A stretch of DNA of 64,000 nt from Allobaileyella intestinalis (GCF_009695865.1 NZ_VUNB01000002.1:1-64000); one strand, 5' to 3'; positions 43,717 to 52,980 are shown, counted from the stretch's first letter. Notes: generated by a model not told the origin, from the letters alone. A program made the numbers and translations.

Positions 43717-43766
43717 AATCCGGAATCCTCAGGAAGTTTCATCCTGAGGCCGGATTATTTTTATTT
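43717..43766 (+). terminator. Terminator of the histidine operon
   Basis: AATCCGG and CCTCAGGA (43717-43734) pair with TCCTGAGG and CCGGATT (43742-43756), with an AAT bulge, followed by ATTTTTATTT. Confidence 0.93.
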
Positions 43767-43832
43767 GTCACTTTTTTCTTCATGCATTACTAATGAAGTC
43801 TTGTATATAGTCAGATTTTTTGCTATATTACT

Positions 43833-43861
43833 GTAACATTTGGCTGAAAAAAGCATATAAT
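43833..43861 (+). promoter_or_regulatory. Promoter of the LD-transpeptidase gene
   Basis: GTAACA (43833-43838) and a perfect TATAAT (43856-43861) are separated by 17 bp. The predicted leader is about 145 nt. Confidence 0.6.
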
Positions 43862-44013
43862 TAAAGGCCACGGGAGCGATTTATACTTAGGCAATCTTAG
43901 GCAATCTGGCTTCCCGGCATAGTGTACAAGGTTAATAATTAAAATAAATTTACTGCATTTAATATTAAATACTTACCATTAAATTACTGCCGCAGGCAGA
44001 GGGGATTGACGGA

Positions 44014-45159
44014 ATGAAGAAGAAAAAGTTTGGAAGGGCAGCAAAAATCGGGGTGCTGGCGCTGATCCTGGTGGCAACAGCCGTGGGATTCAGCTTTGGA
44101 AATCCGGATTTGACTCTGAAGAGCAAGTACGAAAAGGGAATCGTAAAGGTTGACTACGGAACACCGGTCTCCACCGACGTGAAGACTTACGTGGATTTCA
44201 GCAGGGCCAGCGATAAAGACAAGAAGTACATTCTCAAGAACACAAAAATCAAGTACGACGGAGACAAGGTAGAGGGAACCGATTACGATAAGGTTGGAGA
44301 ATATAATCTGACTATCTACTTCGAGGACAAGAAGTTCAAGACTTTGAAGGTAAAGGTTCTGGACAAGGTTCCGCCGGAATTCACCAAGACTGAGGATAAA
44401 TCAGTGTTCGTGGGAGAGAAGGATGTGGACTACAAGTCCATGTTTGAGGCTAAGGATAATATTGACCAGCCGGAAATCAAGATAGACTCAAAGGCAGTGA
44501 ATCTCAGCACTCCTGGAGACTATGAAGTAAAGGCCACTGCTGTGGACAAGTCCGGAAACAAGGCAAAGGCCAAGGCTGTTGTCCACGTCCAGAAGGCTGA
44601 ATACGGAGCTGCTGGCACCTATGTATATGTTGACCTGACAGCCCAGAGACTTTTCTACTTTGAAGACGGCAAGGTAGTGTTCCAGTCACCTATCGTAAGC
44701 GGAAACCTTTCTGCAGGCCATGGAACACCAACAGGAGTCTTTGCCGTAAACAACAAGACCAGAAATCAGAAGCTGAAGGGCGATGATTATGAAAGCTATG
44801 TAAGCTACTGGATGTCCTTTATCGGCGGTCAGGTAGGATTCCACGACGCTTCCTGGAGAAGCAGCTTCGGTGGCACTATTTACAAGAACAACGGATCCCA
44901 CGGATGCATCAACATGCCTACAGGATCAGCAGCACAGCTCTACAGCATGCTGAAAATAGGAACACCTGTAATCGTTAAGTACGGCGGAAGCCCTTACGGC
45001 GTAACCAGCGCCACAGGAGCACCGGCAGCTCCAAAACAGGAGGAAGCCGCTGCACAGGCACCTACCCCGAGCCAGCCGGCAGCTTCAAACACAACACCAT
45101 CCACACCGGAGACCACAACGCCAGTATCAGATAAAGAGGCCTCCAAGAACTACAGCTAA
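44014..45159 (+). CDS. LD-transpeptidase (YkuD) with Ig-like domain
   Basis: This secreted or membrane-anchored enzyme of peptidoglycan cross-linking has 381 residues. A signal or anchor helix (about 12-29) is followed by beta-sandwich regions, including a DUF5011/HYR-like domain (about 118-195, VPPEFTKTEDKSVFVGEKDV onward). The YkuD catalytic domain spans about 203-330, with YVDLTAQRLFYFEDG and the active-site motif SHGCINM. The C-terminal tail is rich in Ala, Pro, Thr and Gln and probably spans the wall. It is monocistronic, between a promoter and a terminator. Confidence 0.93.
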   Translation: MKKKKFGRAAKIGVLALILVATAVGFSFGNPDLTLKSKYEKGIVKVDYGTPVSTDVKTYVDFSRASDKDKKYILKNTKIKYDGDKVEGTDYDKVGEYNLTIYFEDKKFKTLKVKVLDKVPPEFTKTEDKSVFVGEKDVDYKSMFEAKDNIDQPEIKIDSKAVNLSTPGDYEVKATAVDKSGNKAKAKAVVHVQKAEYGAAGTYVYVDLTAQRLFYFEDGKVVFQSPIVSGNLSAGHGTPTGVFAVNNKTRNQKLKGDDYESYVSYWMSFIGGQVGFHDASWRSSFGGTIYKNNGSHGCINMPTGSAAQLYSMLKIGTPVIVKYGGSPYGVTSATGAPAAPKQEEAAAQAPTPSQPAASNTTPSTPETTTPVSDKEASKNYS

Positions 45160-45220
45160 TAAATAAGACCGGCAGCCCCTTGGACTGTACGGAATATCTG
45201 GAATAATAAGAAGATGATGA

Positions 45221-45260
45221 AAGACTGCCGCATTCCATGAAATGCAGCAGTCTTCTTTAT
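45221..45260 (+). terminator. Terminator of the LD-transpeptidase gene
   Basis: AAGACTGCCGCATT (45221-45234) pairs with AATGCAGCAGTCTT (45241-45254) with one mismatch, followed by CTTTAT. Confidence 0.82.
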
Positions 45261-45309
45261 ATGGATATATGGTGCGCCCAGTGAGCACAGATTCTAAAGA
45301 TGAATGTGC

Positions 45310-45960
45310 TGTTCCTGCTGGCCGAATCCTGCAGGAGCAGTAGTAATGGACCAAACCCGGATTAGTACTGCTCCCCGAGACCCGCAGGAGCAGTAGTAAA
45401 CGACCAAACCCGGATTAGTACTGCTGGCCGAAACCCGCAAGAGCAGTAGTAAACGACCAAACCCGGATTAGTACTGCTGGCCGAAACCCACAGGAGCAGT
45501 AGTAATGGGCAAAACCCGGATTAGTACTGCTCCCCGAGACCCGCAAGAGCAGTAGTGAACGACCAAACCCGGATTAGTACTGCTCCCCGAGACCCACAGG
45601 AGCAGTAGTGAACGACCAAACCCGGATTAGTACTGCTCTCCGAGACCCACAGGAGCAGTAGTAAACGACCAAACCCGGATCAGTACTGCTCCCCGAGACC
45701 CACAGGAGCAGTAGTAAACGACAAAACCTGGATTAGTACTGCTCCCCGAGACCCGTAGGAGCAGTAGTGAACGACCAAACCCGGATTAGTACTGCTCTCC
45801 GAGACCCGCAAGAGCAGTAGTAATGGACCAAACCCGGCTTAGTACTGCTGGCCGAACTCCGCAAGAGCAGTAGTAATGGATCAAACCCGGATTAGTACTG
45901 CTCGCCGAAGCCCGCAAGAGCAGTAGTAATCATCAAATCTCTGCTACTCCCCGCTCACAC
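45310..45960. repeat. Array 1: 12 units of a 53-bp imperfect palindrome
   Basis: GAGCAGTAGTAA-like arms start at 45335, 45388, 45441, 45494, 45547, 45600, 45653, 45706, 45759, 45812, 45865 and 45918, an exact 53-bp period throughout. Each unit pairs GAGCAGTAGTAA with TTAGTACTGCTC across a 15-nt centre containing CCAAACCCGGA. A 14-nt spacer such as CCCGAGACCCGCA separates units. Spacers are near-identical. Units differ by a few substitutions and no indels. The first and last units are decayed. The array is between a terminator and a promoter, so it probably acts as DNA rather than RNA. Confidence 0.95.
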
Positions 45961-46131
45961 TGCCATCTGCTCTTGCTACTTCCCAATCACACTGCCACCT
46001 CCTCCTTTCAGAGTCCTAAGGTAGTCCAGGTTTTTCTCTGCACTCACTTTTTGTACATTTTTATTTTCTCATTTACACATGCCGTACTACCCCTGATGAG
46101 CGGCAGCTCCACCCCGGGACCGGTGCTGCCG

Positions 46132-46160
46132 TTGAGCAGTTCTTCTTAATGTGGTAAAAT
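46132..46160 (+). promoter_or_regulatory. Promoter of hydF
   Basis: TTGAGC (46132-46137) and TAAAAT (46155-46160) are separated by 17 bp, 42 bp before the hydF start. Confidence 0.65.
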
Positions 46161-46202
46161 TTCAACAGTTTTTATCGGCCTGCTGAGGCCAAGGGGGTAA
46201 TT

Positions 46203-47585
46203 ATGGGACTTAACGATACACCGGGAGGAAGCCGTTTCACCATTGGAATTTTCGGCAAGAGAAATGCAGGAAAATCATCGCTTATCAACAGTCTCACAGG
46301 TCAGAGCATAGCCCTGGCATCAAGAGTGCCTGGCACAACTACTGACCCTGTTTACAAGGCCATGGAGCTGCTTCCTGTGGGACCGGTAATGCTTATAGAC
46401 ACTGCAGGATTGGACGACCAGGGAGAGCTGGGCAGCCAGAGAGTAGAGAAATCAATGGAGGCTCTCAGAAAGTGCCATCTGGTTATCTATGTGGCAGATC
46501 CAGAAGTCGGGGCTCGCCCGCAGCGCCCGCAGCTCGCACAGCAGCAACCGCAGCTCGCATACCAGCAGCCGCAGTCACTGCAGCCACAACAAACACACCA
46601 GCCGCAGCCCGTTGACATATCAGACCCAGGAGAGAAAAAGACCCCCGGAAATCCGGACAGTCAGCCCTCTGCCGGCAATTGGGACGCAAGAAACTTCCTG
46701 GAAAAAGAAGAGTCAGAATTCATTCACCAGCTGGAAACCAGAAAGATTCCCTACGTAATCGCCGTAAACCAGTCAGGAGAAGACACAGACTTCCTGAACA
46801 AGAATTATGGAACAGACACACAAGTCTTTACAGATGCGGCGCTGAAACTGGGGATAGACCAGCTGAAGAAGGCCATCATCAGGAATTCCGGCGAAACAGA
46901 AAAAGAAGCAGGCCTCACTGACGGCCTGATAGAAGCCGGTGACCTGGCCGTTTTGGTAACACCCATAGACACCGCAGCTCCAAAGGGAAGAATGATCCTC
47001 CCTCAGCAGCAGGTCCTCCGGGACATTCTCGATAAAGGTGCATACACCATTGTCACAAGAGAAGGAGAACTGGATCAGGCCCTGAATGCCCTGGGCCGCC
47101 CGCCGAAAGTAGTAATTACAGACTCCCAGGCCTTCCGCTTGGTAGATTCCATAGTGCCGCCGGAAATAGACCTTACGTCATTTTCCATTCTATATGCCCG
47201 GCAAAAAGGTGATTTGAAGAAGATGACAGAAGCGGCAGCAGTGCTGGGAGACCTGAAGCCGGGAGATAAGGTTCTCATAGCAGAAGCCTGCACCCACCAC
47301 CGCCAGAAAGACGATATCGGAACGGTCAAGATCCCTAAGATGCTGAGAAAACTGGAGCCGGAAGTTGACATACACTGGCATTCAGGAGCATCTTTTCCCG
47401 ATGACATCAGAGAATACAAACTGGTGATCCACTGCGGTGCCTGCATGCTGAACCGCCCTGAAGTCCAGTACAGAATAGAACTGGCTGAGAAGGAAGGAGT
47501 TCCCGTTACAAACTACGGACTGACCATCGCATTCTGCACAGGCATTTTGAAGAGAGCCGTGGCACCTTTTGGAATCCGGATTTAG
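46203..47585 (+). CDS. hydF: [FeFe]-hydrogenase maturation GTPase HydF
   Basis: HydF is the scaffold on which the 2Fe subcluster of [FeFe]-hydrogenase is assembled with HydE and HydG. The GTPase domain has the P-loop GKRNAGKS (18-25) and DTAG (66-69), with NQSG in place of a standard NKxD. The C-terminal domain has the Fe-S ligands in EACTHH and HCGACM. The 460-residue length exceeds the usual roughly 400-410 because of a Gln/Pro-rich, low-complexity insert at about 101-160. AAGGGGG precedes the ATG. hydE, hydG and the hydrogenase itself are not in the window. Confidence 0.96.
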   Translation: MGLNDTPGGSRFTIGIFGKRNAGKSSLINSLTGQSIALASRVPGTTTDPVYKAMELLPVGPVMLIDTAGLDDQGELGSQRVEKSMEALRKCHLVIYVADPEVGARPQRPQLAQQQPQLAYQQPQSLQPQQTHQPQPVDISDPGEKKTPGNPDSQPSAGNWDARNFLEKEESEFIHQLETRKIPYVIAVNQSGEDTDFLNKNYGTDTQVFTDAALKLGIDQLKKAIIRNSGETEKEAGLTDGLIEAGDLAVLVTPIDTAAPKGRMILPQQQVLRDILDKGAYTIVTREGELDQALNALGRPPKVVITDSQAFRLVDSIVPPEIDLTSFSILYARQKGDLKKMTEAAAVLGDLKPGDKVLIAEACTHHRQKDDIGTVKIPKMLRKLEPEVDIHWHSGASFPDDIREYKLVIHCGACMLNRPEVQYRIELAEKEGVPVTNYGLTIAFCTGILKRAVAPFGIRI

Positions 47586-47660
47586 ATTTTATGATTTAAT
47601 AGAGATATAGCAAGATAATACAAGCGAGATAATACAAGAGATAATATAAAGGAGATGGAG

Positions 47661-48446
47661 ATGTCAGACGAAATGAAAAGTCCAATCGAATACGAAGAGT
47701 TTGACCCGTCAAAAGCAGTAAAAGCAACTGTTGAATGGATCAGAAACTGGTTCAGTGAAAACGGTGCAGGATGCAATGCAGTAATAGGAATCAGCGGAGG
47801 AAAGGACAGCTCCGTAGTAGCAGCACTGCTGAAAGAGGCTCTTGGAAAAGAAAGGGTGATCGGAGTTCTCATGCCAAACGGCGCTCAGAGCGACATAGAC
47901 ATGGCCCGGCTCCTGGTAGATCATCTCGGAATCAGAAATTACACAATAAACATCAAAGAAGGCTTCGATGGCCTTACGGAAGAGCTGAAGAGAGTTTTGC
48001 CAGAAGTGGGAAAAGATACCCTTATTAATCTCCCGGCGAGAATCAGAATGTCCACTCTTTACGCAGTTGCCCAGTCCAATAACGGAAGAGTTGCCAACAC
48101 CTGCAACCTTTCAGAAGACTGGGTGGGATATTCTACCAGATACGGAGACTCTGCAGGAGACTTCAGCCCTTGCAGTTCTTTCACCACTGCGGAGATAAGA
48201 GCCATGGGCGCTTACCTGGGCCTGCCTGAAGTTCTTGTAAAAAAAGTTCCTACAGACGGTCTCAGCGGCCTCAGCGACGAGGAGAAACTGGGCTTCACTT
48301 ACGACGTTCTGGACAGATATATCCGCACCGGAGAAATCCATGACGATGAAGTCAAAGCCAGGATTGACAGGCTTCACAAGATCAATCAGTTCAAGCTTCG
48401 CTACATGGACAGCTTCGTATACAAGCAGGAACCAGAGAACAGGTAA
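47661..48446 (+). CDS. nadE: NAD(+) synthetase, ammonia-dependent
   Basis: NadE converts deamido-NAD, ATP and ammonia to NAD in the last step of NAD synthesis. The start at 47661 has AAGGAG 6 nt upstream; ATG 47655 is immediately adjacent to that site. The 261-residue single-domain form lacks a glutaminase domain. The PP-loop is SGGKDSS (45-51), and NLPARIRMSTLYA and CNLSEDWVGYSTRYGD are typical. An AT-rich stretch upstream has three AGATAATA repeats (47613-47648). It lies 75 nt after hydF. Confidence 0.96.
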   Translation: MSDEMKSPIEYEEFDPSKAVKATVEWIRNWFSENGAGCNAVIGISGGKDSSVVAALLKEALGKERVIGVLMPNGAQSDIDMARLLVDHLGIRNYTINIKEGFDGLTEELKRVLPEVGKDTLINLPARIRMSTLYAVAQSNNGRVANTCNLSEDWVGYSTRYGDSAGDFSPCSSFTTAEIRAMGAYLGLPEVLVKKVPTDGLSGLSDEEKLGFTYDVLDRYIRTGEIHDDEVKARIDRLHKINQFKLRYMDSFVYKQEPENR

Positions 48447-48491
48447 TTACAGATATACAACAGATATACAGATAAGGAAACTATATACTAT

Positions 48492-48992
48492 ATGATTTTT
48501 AGCATTACCAGAATAATATACAACAGTCTCTTCATGGCTGCAGCCATATCCTGGCTAATTGCCCAGGTGATGAAGGTGGTGACAGCTTCCATCAGGAACG
48601 GTGGATTCAGCCGCCAGCTGCTGACCAGCTCAGGAGGCTTTCCCAGTTCCCATTCTGCAACGGTGTCGGCTCTGGTAGCCATGTCCTTCAGACTGTATGG
48701 AGGAGATTCAGAGATTTTCGCCGTTACATTTTTCCTGGCCATGATCGTCATGTACGATGCAGTGGGAGTAAGAGCTGAAACAGGAAGGCAGTCGGAAATT
48801 CTAAACGGACTTATGAAGAACCATCCTGAACTGTTCGAAAGCCAGGAGACAGGGAAAACAACTGGTGAAGGCAAGCATTCACATGTAGAAAAGACAATAA
48901 CGCTGAACGAGAAGACCGGACACACTTTGCCGGAGCTGATAGCAGGAATCGCCATCGGAGTTCTCGTCTCAGCCTTCCTGCCAGTTTTTTAG
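48492..48992 (+). CDS. Divergent PAP2 family (DUF212) membrane protein
   Basis: This 166-residue protein has three or four membrane helices. GGFPSSHSATVSAL is the signature of the divergent PAP2/acid-phosphatase group (YuiD-like), followed by MYDAVGVRAETGRQ. The central loop (about 115-140) is hydrophilic and variable. The substrate, probably a lipid phosphate, is unknown. The ribosome binding site is weak. It lies between nadE and yhaM in the same direction with short gaps. Confidence 0.85.
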   Translation: MIFSITRIIYNSLFMAAAISWLIAQVMKVVTASIRNGGFSRQLLTSSGGFPSSHSATVSALVAMSFRLYGGDSEIFAVTFFLAMIVMYDAVGVRAETGRQSEILNGLMKNHPELFESQETGKTTGEGKHSHVEKTITLNEKTGHTLPELIAGIAIGVLVSAFLPVF

Positions 48993-49046
48993 CCTGATAA
49001 AAGAAAGCAGGAAACAACAGATTTTTTGAAAGGACCAATACAGCAA

Positions 49047-50006
49047 ATGAAGAAACACTATGTTGCAGACCTGAAACCCGGCGACGAATTCGCCGATTAT
49101 TTTCTTGTAAAATCATCGGACATTCGCGTGGGAGGCAACGGAAAGAAGTACCTGGACATAACTCTGGCCGATGCATCTGCGGAGATCAGCGGCAAGAAGT
49201 GGGACATCGACGACGGAGAACTCCCTAAGCTGGAAGCCATTCACGGCGGCATAACCGTTGCAGTGAAGGCAGATGTAAAGGAGTGGAAGGGTTCCAACCA
49301 GCTGAGAATAATGAAGATCAGGGAGACAAACGTAGGAGATGTTTTTGACCTGCGGGACCTGGTTAAAGCTGCCCCTGAACCTTCAGAAGAAATGTATGAT
49401 TACATCACAGGGACCATCAGAAATTTCCAGGATGAAGAGCTGAAGAAGCTCTGCCTTGGCTTGTACGAGGAAAATAAGGAAAAACTCATGTACTATCCAG
49501 CTGCAGCCAGCAACCATCATGCAGAATACGGCGGCCTCCTGTACCACGTTAAGAGAATGATGATGATGGGCGAAAGAGCCTGCCAGGTTTATACCAACCT
49601 GTCAAAGGACCTTTTGCTGGCCGGCGTTGCCATCCACGACATCGAGAAGCTGACAGAAATCATCTCCGATGAGAACGGAGTTTCACCGGGATACTCCATG
49701 GAAGGTAACATGCTGGGCCACATAGTTCAGGGAGTCAGCCTCATTCATGACAGATGTGCAGAGCTGGGCATCGGTGCAGAGAAAACCATAATGCTGGAGC
49801 ACATGATACTGTCCCACCACTATGAGCCGGAATTTGGCAGCCCGAAGAAACCTCTTTTTCCAGAAGCTGAAATGCTCCACTACCTGGATATGATCGATGC
49901 CAAAATGTACGACATGGAAGACTCTCTCAGAGGCGTTGAGCCGGGCGAGTTCGGCCCTAAGGTATGGACCCTGGACAACAGGAGAATATACAAGAGAACT
50001 TTCTGA
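49047..50006 (+). CDS. yhaM: 3'-5' exoribonuclease YhaM
   Basis: YhaM degrades RNA and DNA from the 3' end and is characteristic of Firmicutes. The start at 49047 gives 319 residues, close to the usual 314; a TTG at 49026 is an alternative. The N-terminal OB-fold spans about 1-95 (KYLDITLADASAEISGKKWD). The HD domain (about 150-290) carries HHAEYGGLLYHV, AIHDIEKL, HIVQGV and HHYEPEFGSPKKP. The gene is followed after 55 nt by recD2, giving a nucleic-acid-processing pair. Confidence 0.94.
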   Translation: MKKHYVADLKPGDEFADYFLVKSSDIRVGGNGKKYLDITLADASAEISGKKWDIDDGELPKLEAIHGGITVAVKADVKEWKGSNQLRIMKIRETNVGDVFDLRDLVKAAPEPSEEMYDYITGTIRNFQDEELKKLCLGLYEENKEKLMYYPAAASNHHAEYGGLLYHVKRMMMMGERACQVYTNLSKDLLLAGVAIHDIEKLTEIISDENGVSPGYSMEGNMLGHIVQGVSLIHDRCAELGIGAEKTIMLEHMILSHHYEPEFGSPKKPLFPEAEMLHYLDMIDAKMYDMEDSLRGVEPGEFGPKVWTLDNRRIYKRTF

Positions 50007-50061
50007 CAACTGATGAAAAACTCTGTGGAAGGAAACAGGGAGGCTTAGGAGTATCAGGGGG

Positions 50062-52311
50062 ATGGCGGAAACCAAAGAAGGAAAAATCACCAGAGTTGTA
50101 TATAATAATCCGGCCAACGGTTATACCGTAGCCCAGTTCGAAACTGCCAGTGAGATGTTCACCCTCACAGGCAGTTTTCATGCTGTAAACACCAGCGCCA
50201 GATACAAGATCACCGGGGAGTTCAAAATCCACAAGAAATATGGCGAACAGTTCGTCGTCACTTCTTACGAGGAAATGGTTCCCAAGGGGGAAGAGGGCAT
50301 CAGAGCCTTCCTGGCTTCCGAGAGCATCCGGGGAATCGGCAGGAAAACAGCCGGTCTCATTGTGGACGCTTTCGGAGAAGACTCACTTAGAGTCATAGGC
50401 GAGGAACCGGAGAAACTGCTGCAGATCAAGGGCATCGGCAAGAAAACCCTGGCTTCAATAATAGAGTCGTACAACGAAAACCGGGAATTTGCCAAGGTCT
50501 ACAAGGAACTTTCAGACCTGGACATAGACCTTCCGTCGGCAGTAAAAATCTACAAACTTTACGGCCCCGATGCCATAAACATTATCAAGGAAAACCCATA
50601 TCAGCTGGCAGACGACATTTACGGCATAACCTTTGCCAGGGCAGACCGGATCGGTGTCCGCCTGGGAATTCAGCCGGACAGCCCTTTCCGGATCCGGAGC
50701 GGCATTAAATACCAGCTGGGAAAATGGGCAGGCAGCGGCAGCACCTTTGTTCCAAAAGAAGATCTGAAGCTGGCTACAATGGACCTTCTGGAAGTTACGG
50801 GAGACCAGATTGACGAATGCCTGACGGCCATGGCCTTCGAAGGAATTCTCCAGACAGATCTCATAGAAGGAGTTCCTGCGGTCTATCTGTATAATTACTA
50901 CCTGGCAGAGCAGGAGACAGCCCACAATCTGAAACGCCTTATGGAGGCTGATGTGCCGCCGATACCGGCTGACCTGGACAATCTCATTAACTGGGCAGAA
51001 ACAGGAGAAAAAATCAAGCTTTCTTCTGAGCAGCGCAGCGGCGTGCGCCTGGCTCTTGAGAACAACATTTCCATTATCACAGGAGGCCCGGGCACAGGAA
51101 AGACCACAATAATAAACACCATAATCAAGATTTTTGACGAACTGGGAATAAAAACTGCCATTGCAGCTCCTACAGGCAGGGCAGCCAAGCGGATAACTGA
51201 AACATCAGGAGCTCCCGCCAAGACCATCCACCGCCTTCTGGAATACATGTACTCCGAAGACGAAGATGAAATGGAATTCGGCAGAGACCGGGACAACCCT
51301 CTGGAGGAAAAAGCCATAATCATTGACGAGGCATCCATGATTGACCTCCTTCTGATGGACGGCCTGCTCAATGCAATAAGCAGCGGCTCCCGCCTTGTAA
51401 TAGTAGGAGACGTGGACCAGCTTCCGCCGGTAGGCGCAGGAAATGTCCTCCGGGACATGATTCAAAGTGAGTACATTCCAACCGTAAGGCTGAAGGAAAT
51501 TTTCCGCCAGGCCCACGAAAGTCTGATCGTCGTAAACGCCCACCGCATAAACAACGGAGAATACCCCCATTCCAACGAGAAGGGAAAAGATTTTTTCATG
51601 ATGCGCCGCCAGACCGAAGAAGAAACTCTGAGCACCATCCTTGAGCTGGTAACGGGAAGGCTGGAATCATATTACGATTTCATCGGCTCCTGGGAGGACA
51701 TTCAGGTCATCAGCCCTACAAAACAGAGACTTCTGGGAACAGAATCCCTGAACAACCAGCTCCAGGCCGTTTTAAACCCGCCCTCAGATGAAAAAGCCCA
51801 GCGCCAGATTGGCAGGATCATCCTCCGTGAAGGGGACAAGGTAATGCAGACAAAGAACAACTACAGCCTGGAGTGGCGGAGCAATGTGGACTTCCAGACA
51901 GGAAAAGGTGTTTTCAACGGAGATATGGGAAAAATCATCTCCATCAACAAAGAGGAAGACGCAGTTACAGTCCAGTTTGACGACAAGTTTGTAGTATATG
52001 ATTCCGTCGATGTGGAGGAGCTGGACCTGGCCTACGCCATAACCGTACACAAAGCCCAGGGCAGTGAGTTTCCCGCAGTGGTCATGCCCGTTGCGAAGTT
52101 CGCGCCTATGCTCATGACCAGGGATCTCCTCTATACTGCAGTGACCCGTGGAAAAAAACTTGTAGTCCTTGCGGGAATGGAGTGGGGCGTCCGCAGAATG
52201 GTGGACAACGACCGGGTTCATTTCAGAAACTCAGGACTGGAATACAGACTGAAGGAAATAGGTATGATGGGGAAAGAAGAAAACCCTTTCCAACAGCCGT
52301 TCATTCAGTAA
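50062..52311 (+). CDS. recD2: RecD2-type ATP-dependent 5'-3' DNA helicase
   Basis: RecD2 is a superfamily 1B helicase of Firmicutes that acts without RecBC. Of 749 residues, the N-terminal part (about 1-320) holds an OB-like region and helix-hairpin-helix motifs (IRGIGRKTAG and IKGIGKKTLA). The motor starts with Walker A GGPGTGKTT at about 341, then IIDEASMIDL, GDVDQLPPVGAG and the C-terminal AYAITVHKAQGSEFPAVV. The SH3-like insertion region MQTKNNYSLEW is also present. AGGAG precedes the ATG. It ends in a bidirectional terminator shared with hpf. Confidence 0.96.
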   Translation: MAETKEGKITRVVYNNPANGYTVAQFETASEMFTLTGSFHAVNTSARYKITGEFKIHKKYGEQFVVTSYEEMVPKGEEGIRAFLASESIRGIGRKTAGLIVDAFGEDSLRVIGEEPEKLLQIKGIGKKTLASIIESYNENREFAKVYKELSDLDIDLPSAVKIYKLYGPDAINIIKENPYQLADDIYGITFARADRIGVRLGIQPDSPFRIRSGIKYQLGKWAGSGSTFVPKEDLKLATMDLLEVTGDQIDECLTAMAFEGILQTDLIEGVPAVYLYNYYLAEQETAHNLKRLMEADVPPIPADLDNLINWAETGEKIKLSSEQRSGVRLALENNISIITGGPGTGKTTIINTIIKIFDELGIKTAIAAPTGRAAKRITETSGAPAKTIHRLLEYMYSEDEDEMEFGRDRDNPLEEKAIIIDEASMIDLLLMDGLLNAISSGSRLVIVGDVDQLPPVGAGNVLRDMIQSEYIPTVRLKEIFRQAHESLIVVNAHRINNGEYPHSNEKGKDFFMMRRQTEEETLSTILELVTGRLESYYDFIGSWEDIQVISPTKQRLLGTESLNNQLQAVLNPPSDEKAQRQIGRIILREGDKVMQTKNNYSLEWRSNVDFQTGKGVFNGDMGKIISINKEEDAVTVQFDDKFVVYDSVDVEELDLAYAITVHKAQGSEFPAVVMPVAKFAPMLMTRDLLYTAVTRGKKLVVLAGMEWGVRRMVDNDRVHFRNSGLEYRLKEIGMMGKEENPFQQPFIQ

Positions 52312-52344
52312 AAAAAGCTTCGGGCAGAACCCGGAGCCTTTTTA
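52311..52344. terminator. Bidirectional terminator between recD2 and hpf
   Basis: AAAAAAGCTTCGGG (52311-52324) pairs with CCCGGAGCCTTTTT (52330-52343) with one mismatch. A/T tracts on both sides serve recD2 (plus) and hpf (minus). Confidence 0.88.
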
Positions 52345-52406
52345 CTTACCAGTATTTACTTTAACAAGCCTCTTCACAGGCTTCTGAATTCAGAATACAC
52401 AGGAAA

Positions 52407-52940
52407 TTACCTGTCAGTCTCAATAAGACCGTAATCTCCGTTCTTCCTCTTGTATACGATGCTGGCACCGTTTGTGTCCATATCGAGGAAAACAAAGAAA
52501 TTATGTCCCAGCAGCTCCATCTGGAGAACTGCCTCCTCAGCAGTCATAGGCTGAAGCTCGAACTTCTTCGTACGTGCAATCTTTATTTCGCCCTCATCCT
52601 CTTCTTCCTCAACATCAGGAATGAACTCGAACTTGAGAGCCTTGTTCTCCTTGTATCTGGCCTCCAGCTTTCCCTTGTACTTGGACATCTGGCTGGACAG
52701 CCTGTCGATAATCAGATCCAGGGCTTCGTATACGTTCTCAGCAGCCTCCTCTGCCCGGAAAATCGTCTGTTTGGCATTGATTGTAGCCTCAATCTTAGTC
52801 TTGTCCTTGAACTTAGAAACAAGAACATTTGCAGTTACATCGTCCTGAAAGTATTTGCCAAGCCGTGCGAACTTCTTCTCAATGTTTTCCTGAAGCCTCT
52901 CACTAGGCTTGTAATTCTTAGCGGTTATGGATACCTTCAT
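52407..52940 (-). CDS. hpf: Ribosome hibernation promoting factor, long form
   Basis: Long HPF binds the 30S subunit and joins ribosomes into inactive 100S dimers in stationary phase. The start (complement of 52938-52940) is 7 nt behind GGAGG and gives 177 residues; an upstream start is unnecessary. The N-terminal domain (1-100, MKVSITAKNYKPSERLQENI) binds the ribosome. The C-terminal dimerisation domain (about 118-177) includes PMTAEEAVLQMELLGHNFFVF. It is divergent from comFC and raiA-type RNA. Confidence 0.97.
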   Translation of the reverse strand: MKVSITAKNYKPSERLQENIEKKFARLGKYFQDDVTANVLVSKFKDKTKIEATINAKQTIFRAEEAAENVYEALDLIIDRLSSQMSKYKGKLEARYKENKALKFEFIPDVEEEEDEGEIKIARTKKFELQPMTAEEAVLQMELLGHNFFVFLDMDTNGASIVYKRKNGDYGLIETDR

Positions 52941-52971
52941 AGTTCCGACCTCCTTGCATTTTGATAACTGA

Positions 52972-52980
52972 ATTATAACA
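52972..52980 (-). promoter_or_regulatory. Extended -10 promoter of hpf
   Basis: On the minus strand TGT-TATAAT gives a consensus extended -10 element about 30 nt before the ATG. The -35 region is weak. Confidence 0.55.

Larger units (their letters stand above)
43666..44013. other. Intergenic region between the his operon and the LD-transpeptidase gene
   Basis: The 348-bp gap contains the his terminator (43717-43766), then a promoter (43833-43861) and a 150-nt AT-rich leader. The leader carries a tandem TAGGCAATCT (about 43888-43907). No known riboswitch was recognised, although c-di-AMP and c-di-GMP sensors were considered. Confidence 0.6.
45160..46202. other. 1-kb gene-free region holding a terminator, a 53-bp palindrome array and the hydF promoter
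   Basis: In order it holds the LD-transpeptidase terminator (45221-45260), a 12-unit 53-bp repeat array (about 45310-45960), decayed repeat sequence with CACACTGCCA twice (45957-46010), a hairpin GCGGCAGC/GCTGCCGT (about 46100-46132) and the hydF promoter. No credible protein-coding frame is present. Confidence 0.8.

Noticed and set aside
45310-45960. CRISPR array
   Set aside because: Period is exactly 53 bp but the spacers are near-identical copies rather than unique sequences, the repeats are long palindromes with substitutions, and no cas genes are present.
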